Below, in pieces: positions 6,627 through 11,955 of a DNA stretch of 11,955 nt (positions are counted from its first letter, which is position 1; every line of letters begins with the position of its first letter). The translations under genes were made by a program, and so were the position numbers. The DNA lies in the NCBI GenBank assembly GCA_900759385.1, contig CAAEUZ010000128.1:1-11955 (forward strand), written 5' to 3'. This DNA comes from an uncultured Oscillospiraceae bacterium (GTDB lineage Bacteria > Bacillota > Clostridia > Oscillospirales > Oscillospiraceae). The notes below the pieces were generated by a model. The model was given only the letters and a program-made list of their open reading frames with translations. It was not told the DNA's origin and searched no databases.

Positions 6627-7204
6627 GGACGGCCGTACTCGTCTCCGGCGGAGGGACTAACCTCCAGGCGCTGATAGACGCCTCCGCGCGCGGCGGGATG
6701 CCGCACGTCAAGCTCGCGCTGGTCGTGAGCAGCAACGCGGGAGCCTATGCGCTCGAGCGTGGGAGAACTGCCGGAATTCGTTCCGAATACGTGGCTAAAA
6801 CCAATTTTGAGGCGGAATTAAACGCGCTTTTGGATGAAGAGGGCGTCGGCCTCATCGTGCTGGCGGGGTTCCTGCGCATACTCAGCGCCGACTTCACACG
6901 GCGCTGGGAGGGCCGGATAATCAACATCCACCCCAGCCTCATCCCGGCTTTCTGCGGCGCGGGCTATTACGGGCTGCGCGTGCACGAGGCCGCGCTCGGG
7001 CGCGGCGTGAAGGTCACGGGCGCGACGGTGCACTTCGTGAACGAGATTCCCGACGGCGGAGAGATAATCGCCCAGCGCGCGGTTGAGGTCCTGCCCGGGG
7101 ACACACCCGAGGTCTTGCAGCGCCGCGTGATGGAACAGGCGGAGTGGATAATACTGCCCGAGGCGGCGGAAGCCGTCGCGGCAAAGCTGGAAGGGAGCAA
7201 GTGA
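6620..7204 (+). CDS. purN: Phosphoribosylglycinamide formyltransferase, PurN
   Basis: 194 residues, close to the usual 190-210. It transfers a formyl group from 10-formyltetrahydrofolate to GAR at step 3. SGGGTNLQAL (9-18) is the GAR phosphate loop and LAGFLRIL (81-88) lines the folate site. The catalytic triad known from E. coli PurN is present: N102 and H104 in INIHPSLIP, and D145 in the NEIPDGG segment. The ATG overlaps the purM stop by seven bases and has only a weak purine-rich site, so it probably depends on ribosomes finishing purM. A stretch around 6770-6840 (GAATTCG, AAAACCAATTTTGAGG) is more A/T-rich than the rest of the gene, but the frame and motifs stay intact. One base separates its stop from the purO start. 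Confidence 0.96.
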   Translation: MLRTAVLVSGGGTNLQALIDASARGGMPHVKLALVVSSNAGAYALERGRTAGIRSEYVAKTNFEAELNALLDEEGVGLIVLAGFLRILSADFTRRWEGRIINIHPSLIPAFCGAGYYGLRVHEAALGRGVKVTGATVHFVNEIPDGGEIIAQRAVEVLPGDTPEVLQRRVMEQAEWIILPEAAEAVAAKLEGSK

Positions 7205-7205
7205 A

Positions 7206-7895
7206 TTGACCGATCTTTTCGCATACCTCAATGAGCGTCCCTACCCGGGGCGCGGCATAATGCTGGGCGCAACGCCCTCGGGCAAGAGCGCCGTGGCGTA
7301 CTTCATCATGGGCAGGAGCGCCAACAGCCGCAACCGCGTCTTTGAAAAGACTGCCGACGGCATCCGCACCCGCGCCTATGACGAGAGCAGGATGACCGAC
7401 CCCAGCCTCATAATATACCACCCCGTGCGCCGCGTGGGCCGGGGGCTTATCGTCACCAACGGCGACCAGACCGACACCCTGCGCGACAACATGTCCATAG
7501 GCAGGACCTTTGCCGCGTCTCTGCGCATGCGCACCTTTGAGCCGGACGAGCCCAACTGGACGCCGCGCATCTCCGGCCTGCTCAACCCCGACAAGAGCTA
7601 CAAGCTCTCCATACTCAAGGCCACGCCAGGCGTGGGCGAGCCCTGCCAGCGCTTCTTCTTCGAGTATGAGAAGGCCGTCCCCGGCCTGGGACACTTTATC
7701 AGCACCTATGAGGGCTTCGGCTCCCCTCTGCCCAGCTTCAGCGGCGAGCCCGTGCCCGTAGAAGTCCCCGAGCTCTCTGCCGCCGCACTTGCGGACAAGC
7801 TCTGGGCCTCACTCAACGAGGACAACCGCGTCTCGCTCTATGTTTGCGTGGATGGGAAAGAGGCTATAATCAACAAGTACGGGGAGGAAGCGTAA
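7206..7895 (+). CDS. purO: IMP cyclohydrolase, PurO-type
   Basis: 229 residues matching the PurO-like IMP cyclohydrolase family first described in archaea (named from motifs, not a search). It closes the second ring: FAICAR gives IMP, step 10. Blocks seen are YPGRGI (13-18), YFIMGRSANSRNRVF (32-46), VTNGDQTD (83-90) and FEPDEPNWTPRISG (111-124). The start is TTG at 7206, one base after the purN stop, with GGGAG (7193-7197) eight bases upstream. The next in-frame ATG would remove YPGRGI, so TTG is preferred. It is unrelated in fold to the N-terminal cyclohydrolase domain of ordinary bifunctional PurH. It lies directly before the stand-alone transformylase, with no gap, so the pair replaces bifunctional PurH. 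The role is well supported by context. Confidence 0.9.
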   Translation: MTDLFAYLNERPYPGRGIMLGATPSGKSAVAYFIMGRSANSRNRVFEKTADGIRTRAYDESRMTDPSLIIYHPVRRVGRGLIVTNGDQTDTLRDNMSIGRTFAASLRMRTFEPDEPNWTPRISGLLNPDKSYKLSILKATPGVGEPCQRFFFEYEKAVPGLGHFISTYEGFGSPLPSFSGEPVPVEVPELSAAALADKLWASLNEDNRVSLYVCVDGKEAIINKYGEEA

Positions 7896-9008
7896 ATGAA
7901 GGAACTCGAGCTCAAGTACGGCTGCAATCCGAACCAGAAGCCGGCGCGCATATTCATGGCAGACGGCGGCGAACTGCCCGTCGAGGTCATGAACGGACGT
8001 CCCGGCTACATCAACTTCATGGACGCGCTCAACTCCTGGCAGCTCGTGCGCGCGCTCAAGCGCGCCACCGGCAAGACGGCGGCGGCCAGCTTCAAGCACG
8101 TGTCCCCGGCGGGCGCGGCCATTGCGAGCCCGCTGTCCGACGAGGACAGGCGCGTGTTCTTCGCCGAGGGCGACCTCTCGCCCATCGCCGCCGCCTACGC
8201 CCGCGCCCGCGGCGCGGACAGGCTCTGCTCCTACGGCGACTGGGCCGCGCTCAGCGATACCTGCGACGCCGAGACTGCGCGCCTGCTGGTCCCCGAGGTG
8301 TCGGACGGCATCATCGCTCCCGGCTACACTCCCGAGGCTCTGGAGATACTCCGCACCAAGCGCAAGGGCAGCTACAACGTCGTGAAAATTGACCCCGACT
8401 ATGAGCCGAAGCCCATAGAGCAGCGCGACATCTTCGGCATCCGCTTCGAGCAGGGGTATAACTCCCTGCCCATCACCCGCGAGTGCCTTGCGAATATCGT
8501 CACCGAGAACAAGACCCTGCCCGAGAGTGCGGTGGACGATCTGCTCCTTGCGCTCATCACGCTCAAATACACGCAGTCGAACTCCGTCTGCTACACTCAG
8601 GACGGCCAGACCATCGGCGTCGGGGCCGGCCAGCAGAGCCGCATACACTGCACCCGCCTGGCGGGCGACAAGGCCGATATCTGGCACCTGCGCCGCCACC
8701 CGAAGGTGCTCGAGCTGAAGTTTGACGCCGGCCTCAAGCGCGCCGAGCGGGACAACGAGATAGACCGCTTCATCGCCGAGGAGCTCACCGAGAACGAGAA
8801 GCGGGACTTCCTCGCCAAGTTCACCGGCGTCTCGCTGGGCTCGGACGCCTTCTTCCCCTTCGGCGACAACATAGAGCGCGCGGCGAAGAGCGGCGTAAAG
8901 TACGTGGCCCAGCCCGGCGGCAGCATCCGCGACGATAACGTGATTGAGACCGCCGATAAATACGGCATGGTAATGGCGTTTACCGGGATAAGGCTGTTTC
9001 ATCACTGA
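7896..9008 (+). CDS. purH: AICAR formyltransferase, stand-alone (transformylase domain of PurH only)
   Basis: 370 residues, only the transformylase part of PurH; the bifunctional enzyme has about 510 and begins with an MGS-like cyclohydrolase domain that is absent here. It formylates AICAR with 10-formyltetrahydrofolate at step 9. KYGCNPNQKPA (7-17) is the domain's opening, and KHVSPAGAA (67-75) carries the catalytic Lys67-His68 pair. Later blocks are SNSVCY, GVGAGQQSRIHCTRLA, SDAFFPFGDNI and PGGSIRDD, ending TGIRLFHH. The ATG follows the purO stop with no gap and has GGGGAGGAAG just upstream. The gene ends in tandem in-frame stops, TGA TAA (9006-9011). The symbol purH is used by function; some annotators give this form another name. 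A 513-base repeat-bearing gap follows. Confidence 0.94.
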   Translation: MKELELKYGCNPNQKPARIFMADGGELPVEVMNGRPGYINFMDALNSWQLVRALKRATGKTAAASFKHVSPAGAAIASPLSDEDRRVFFAEGDLSPIAAAYARARGADRLCSYGDWAALSDTCDAETARLLVPEVSDGIIAPGYTPEALEILRTKRKGSYNVVKIDPDYEPKPIEQRDIFGIRFEQGYNSLPITRECLANIVTENKTLPESAVDDLLLALITLKYTQSNSVCYTQDGQTIGVGAGQQSRIHCTRLAGDKADIWHLRRHPKVLELKFDAGLKRAERDNEIDRFIAEELTENEKRDFLAKFTGVSLGSDAFFPFGDNIERAAKSGVKYVAQPGGSIRDDNVIETADKYGMVMAFTGIRLFHH

Positions 9009-9019
9009 TAATGAGGTTC

Positions 9020-9236
9020 GGGGGCTGCGCCCCCTAGGGCAACTGGGAGGCTTTCTTTGGTCTTGGCCAAAGAAAGCCCCCCAGACCCCGAAAGGAAAGC
9101 CGCTTTGGTGCAATCGGGAACGTGAAAACGCCCGTATTTCCACAGTCGGAATCGTCAAGGTTGCCGGCACTAAGTGGTATACGTGCTGACGTCTCTTTCC
9201 GCGGTTTGGGCGCTTGCGCGCCCGCCGCTGGGCGGG
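9020..9236 (+). repeat. Dispersed palindromic repeat, copy 2
   Basis: Parts in order: a small hairpin GGGGGC-TGC-GCCCCC (9020-9034); the 18-bp main hairpin (9043-9060 with 9067-9084, one mismatch, loop TCTTGG); the box CAGACCCCGAAAGGAAA (9082-9098); GCCGCTTTGGTG (9099-9110); a variable stretch; CCGCGGTTTGGG (9199-9210); and two overlapping hairpins, GGGCGC-TTGC-GCGCCC (9208-9223) and CCCGCC-GCTG-GGCGGG (9221-9236), which share CCC and cannot both form. Copy 1 shows the same order with different but still pairing bases. Confidence 0.8.
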
Positions 9237-9332
9237 ATTATTGCCAACGGAGTGCCGGCGAAGCCAACGCACGGTCTCGGTGGCTGGGGCGTAAGGAAGT
9301 TTCGGGATTCCAGCCTATAAAGTCAGTTGGAA

Positions 9333-9464
9333 CTCAAACTACGGTGCACCATTTCGCACAGACATGTGCCAGCCAAACAGCGATTTTCCTTTCGGGGTCT
9401 GGGACGCTTTCTTTTGACAAGACAAAAGAAAGCGTCCCGGCAGGGCCGGGGGCTGCATCCCCGG
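9333..9464 (-). repeat. Dispersed palindromic repeat, copy 3
   Basis: Read on the minus strand: a small hairpin region GGGGATGCAGCCCCC (from 9463), then a perfect 16-bp main hairpin (9423-9438 with 9401-9416, loop TCTTGT), the box CAGACCCCGAAAGGAAA (9401-9385, identical to copy 2 over 17 bases), ATCGCTGTTTGG, a shorter variable stretch, and CCGTAGTTTGAG (9344-9333). The CCG-YR-GTTTG-RG motif therefore occurs in all three copies. The spacer between box and motif is about 60 bases shorter than in copy 2. Confidence 0.75.
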
Positions 9465-9521
9465 AAATCCCCGCCGCCGGTGCGGCGGCATATAAAGCCT
9501 ATCCACCATGGAGGGATAAAA

Positions 9522-10808
9522 ATGAAATTACTCGTTATAGGTTCCGGCGGGCGGGAGCACGCTATTGTGCGGGCGCTCAAAAAAAGCCCCAGGGCCGGAG
9601 AAATACATGTCCTGCCCGGCAACGGCGGGATCTCTGAGGACGCAATCTGCGCCGGTGTGGCCGCGACGGATATAGACGGCGCCGTGTCCTATGCCAGGGA
9701 GCACGAGATAGACTACGCCGTGGTCACGCCGGACGACCCGCTCTGCCTCGGCATGGTGGACGCGCTGGAGGCCGCGGGCATACCCTGCTTCGGGCCGGAA
9801 AAGCGCGCGGCTGTGATAGAGGGCAGCAAGGTCTTTGCCAAAAACCTCATGAAGAAGTACGGCATACCCACCGCCGCCTACGAGGTCTTTGACGACGCGT
9901 CTGCTGCGCTCAAATACGTTGAGAGCGCGCCCCTGCCCGTCGTGGTCAAGGCCGACGGCCTGGCGCTCGGCAAGGGCGTGGTGGTGGCCATGACGCGCGA
10001 GGAGGCCGTTGAGGCCGTGAAGAGCGCCATGCTCGACCGCGCCTTTGGCGAGAGCGGCGCGCGCGTGGTTATCGAGGAGTACCTGGAAGGCCCCGAGGTC
10101 AGCGTGCTGAGCTTCACGGACGGGAACACTCTGGTGCCGATGGTGTCCAGCATGGATCACAAGCGCGCGCTGGACGGCGACCGGGGCCTCAACACCGGCG
10201 GCATGGGCACTATAGCCCCCAACCCGTACTACACCCCCGAAGTGGCCGCCGAGTGCATGGAGAAGATTTTCCTGCCCACCGTGCGGGCCATGAACGCGGA
10301 AGGTCGACCGTTCAGGGGCTGCCTTTACTTCGGGCTGATGCTCACCAAGTCCGGCCCGAAGGTCATCGAGTACAACTGCCGCTTCGGCGACCCGGAGACC
10401 CAGGTCGTGCTCCCGCTGCTAAAGACCGACCTGCTCACCATCATGGAGGCCGTCACGGCGGGGCGTCTGGCAGAAGTGGACGTGAAGTGGTCTGACGAGA
10501 GCTGCTGCTGCCTGGTCCTGGCCTCCGGAGGCTACCCCAAGAGCTACCGGAAGGGCCTGCCCATCAGCGGTCTTGTGGACGGCCAGCTCCCCGGCAGCGC
10601 CGCGGAGATCTACCATGCCGGCACCAAAAAGCTCGCAGACGGCACGCTCGTCACCAACGGCGGGCGCGTCCTGGGCGTGAGCGTCACCGCGCCGACCCTG
10701 CGCGAGGCGGTGGCCGGGGCCTACGCCGAGGGAGCAAAGATAAGCTTCGAGGACATGCACTACCGCCGTGACATAGGCGCAAGGGCGCTGGCGGCACTGG
10801 AGGGTTAA
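9522..10808 (+). CDS. purD: Phosphoribosylamine-glycine ligase (GAR synthetase), PurD
   Basis: 428 residues, normal for PurD. It joins glycine to phosphoribosylamine with ATP at step 2. The ATG at 9522 has GGAGGG (9510-9515) upstream, and its N terminus MKLLVIGSGGREHA is the exact family start; an open extension upstream into the repeat is rejected. GSGGREHA (7-14) is the signature opening. The ATP-grasp domain has KADGLALGKGV (143-153), RGLNTGGMGT (221-230) and RFGDPETQV (287-295), a PurD hallmark that holds metal ligands. DDPLCLGMVD (71-80) stands where many relatives have EAPLVAGIVD, a variant I believe is usual in clostridia. It lies after the repeat gap and one base before purL, so purD-purL remain coupled even if upstream transcription were reduced. 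Confidence 0.97.
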   Translation: MKLLVIGSGGREHAIVRALKKSPRAGEIHVLPGNGGISEDAICAGVAATDIDGAVSYAREHEIDYAVVTPDDPLCLGMVDALEAAGIPCFGPEKRAAVIEGSKVFAKNLMKKYGIPTAAYEVFDDASAALKYVESAPLPVVVKADGLALGKGVVVAMTREEAVEAVKSAMLDRAFGESGARVVIEEYLEGPEVSVLSFTDGNTLVPMVSSMDHKRALDGDRGLNTGGMGTIAPNPYYTPEVAAECMEKIFLPTVRAMNAEGRPFRGCLYFGLMLTKSGPKVIEYNCRFGDPETQVVLPLLKTDLLTIMEAVTAGRLAEVDVKWSDESCCCLVLASGGYPKSYRKGLPISGLVDGQLPGSAAEIYHAGTKKLADGTLVTNGGRVLGVSVTAPTLREAVAGAYAEGAKISFEDMHYRRDIGARALAALEG

Positions 10809-10809
10809 C

Positions 10810-11955
10810 ATGGTCTACAGAGTTTACGTGGAAAAGCGCGCCCCCTACGACGAGGAGGCGCAGCGCGCGCTGGCCGAATTCACGTCCCTGCCCGGTGTGA
10901 AGGGGCTGACCGGCCTGCGCCTTCTGAACCGCTACGACGTGGAGGGCATCGACGAGGAGCTCTTCAAAAAGTGCCTCCCCGTCGTGTTCAGCGAGCCGCA
11001 GGTGGACGACGTGCTCTATGAGCTGCCCGCGGCCGGGGCGGTTTTCGCCGTGGAGTACCTGCCCGGACAGTTCGACCAGAGGGCGGACTCCTGCGCGGAG
11101 TGCATCCAGCTCATCTCCGGCGGAGACAGGCCGTCCGTGCTCAGCGCCAAGGTCTATCTGCTCGACGGTGACGTGAGCGGAGAGGCGCTGGCGGCGATAA
11201 AGCGCTATGTGATAAACCCCGTGGAGAGCCGCGAGGCGAGCCTGGAGGCGCGCGCGAGCCTGGCCGTCAGCTATCCAGAGCCGCCTGACGTGCAGCGCAT
11301 AGAGGGCTTCACGAAGCTCGACCGCGCGGGGCTGGAGAAGCTCATAGCGTCCATGGGCCTGGCCATGGATGCGGACGACGCCGAGTTCTGCCGCAGCTAT
11401 TTCTCCCGCGTGGGCCGCGACCCCACCGTCACCGAGGTGCGCGTGCTGGACACCTACTGGTCCGATCACTGCCGCCATACGACTTTCAGCACCATAATAG
11501 ACGACGCGGCGCTCGGGGACACCCAGGTGCGCGGCAGCTATGAAAACTACCTGAAGATACGCCGCGAGCTGGGCCGGGAGGACAGGCCCGTCACCCTCAT
11601 GGACATCGCCACCATAGGCGCCAAGTACCTCAGGCAGACCGGGAAGCTCAGGGCGCTCGACGAGAGCGAGGAGATAAACGCCTGCTCGATACATATCACG
11701 GTGGACAACGGCGGCGTGGAAGAGCCGTGGCTGCTCATGTTCAAGAACGAGACGCACAACCACCCCACGGAGATAGAGCCCTTCGGCGGCGCCGCCACCT
11801 GCATCGGCGGGGCCATCCGCGACCCGCTCTCGGGCCGGGCCTACGTCTATCAGGCCATGCGGATCACCGGCGCGGGCGACCCGACCGTGCCCATAGAGGA
11901 CACCCTGCCCAACAAGCTGCCGCAGCGCAAGCTCTGCACCGGCGCGGCGGCGGGG
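10810..11955 (+). CDS. purL: Phosphoribosylformylglycinamidine synthase, PurL (large single-chain form), 3' truncated by window
   Basis: 382 codons are visible and the frame stays open to the edge; the full single-chain form is about 1,200-1,300 residues. It converts FGAR and glutamine to FGAM at step 4. The N-terminal PurS-like region (MVYRVYVEKRAPYDEEAQ, about 1-150) is fused in the same chain, so separate purS and purQ genes are not expected. A linker region follows, then DTYWSDHCRHTTF (214-226), a signature of this enzyme, and FKNETHNHPTEIEPFGGAAT (311-330), the nucleotide and metal site of the first synthetase half. The second half and the C-terminal glutaminase domain lie beyond the window. 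The start ATG is one base after the purD stop; GGAGGG at 10799-10804 overlaps the end of purD and is the ribosome site. Confidence 0.95.
   Translation, partial: MVYRVYVEKRAPYDEEAQRALAEFTSLPGVKGLTGLRLLNRYDVEGIDEELFKKCLPVVFSEPQVDDVLYELPAAGAVFAVEYLPGQFDQRADSCAECIQLISGGDRPSVLSAKVYLLDGDVSGEALAAIKRYVINPVESREASLEARASLAVSYPEPPDVQRIEGFTKLDRAGLEKLIASMGLAMDADDAEFCRSYFSRVGRDPTVTEVRVLDTYWSDHCRHTTFSTIIDDAALGDTQVRGSYENYLKIRRELGREDRPVTLMDIATIGAKYLRQTGKLRALDESEEINACSIHITVDNGGVEEPWLLMFKNETHNHPTEIEPFGGAATCIGGAIRDPLSGRAYVYQAMRITGAGDPTVPIEDTLPNKLPQRKLCTGAAAG

Larger units (their letters stand above)
9009..9521. other. Repeat-filled gap within the purine operon (purH-purD)
   Basis: 513 bases with no convincing gene; the short open frames crossing it lack ribosome sites and known motifs. 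It holds repeat copy 2 on the plus strand (9020-9236) and copy 3 on the minus strand (9333-9464), facing each other, plus about 100 bases between them. A hairpin CCGCCGC-CGGT-GCGGCGG (9471-9488) precedes purD. TATAAA (9491-9496) could be a -10 for purD but has no good -35. No clear intrinsic terminator was seen, so read-through from purH to purD is likely. All other junctions in the operon are 19 bases or less, so the gap looks inserted. Confidence 0.75.

Noticed and set aside
9020..9084. Intrinsic terminator after purH
   Set aside because: The stems are strong but no T run follows either one, and they match the dispersed repeat.
21..9464. CRISPR array or insertion sequence
   Set aside because: Only three widely spaced, oppositely oriented copies without regular spacers, and no transposase or cas-like gene in the window.
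9122..9637. Plus-strand open frame across the repeat gap into purD
   Set aside because: It follows repeat sequence out of frame with purD, has no ribosome site, and its composition is repeat-derived.

Overview
The window reads as a GC-rich Firmicutes (Clostridia) chromosome segment, most likely a gut Oscillospirales-type bacterium. This is inferred from strong Shine-Dalgarno sites (GGAGG types), a large single-chain PurL, an Fe-S type PurF, a PurO-type IMP cyclohydrolase beside a stand-alone AICAR transformylase, and GC-rich codons that still use ATA often for Ile. Nothing in the window names a species.

Layout. Positions 1-214 hold no gene, only the first copy of a dispersed palindromic repeat. 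Positions 215-2370 carry a two-gene minus-strand operon: a PLP fold-type I aminotransferase followed by an ornithine cyclodeaminase/mu-crystallin family protein. Positions 2371-2897 are a divergent control region. To the left it gives a promoter and a strongly structured leader for the aminotransferase operon. To the right it gives a promoter, a 30-codon leader ORF with an excellent ribosome binding site, and a 13-bp hairpin followed by a T run just before purE. From 2898 to the right edge runs a plus-strand purine operon: purE, purC, purF, purM, purN, purO, purH (transformylase only), a 513-base repeat-filled gap, purD, and purL cut by the window edge.

How the genes work together. The operon covers de novo IMP synthesis from PRPP: PurF (step 1), PurD (2), PurN (3), PurL (4), PurM (5), PurE (6), PurC (7), AICAR transformylase (9) and PurO (10). 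Only PurB (step 8) is missing, and there is no PurK beside PurE. Genes are abutting, overlapping or within 19 bases except at the purH-purD gap, so they are probably co-transcribed and translationally coupled.

The unusual content is non-coding: (a) the possible leader-peptide/attenuator arrangement before purE, (b) the junction-like structured leader before the aminotransferase, and (c) three copies of an oriented palindromic repeat whose stems vary in a compensatory way, two of them facing each other inside the purine operon. No CRISPR array, tRNA, rRNA, transposase or phage gene was seen.
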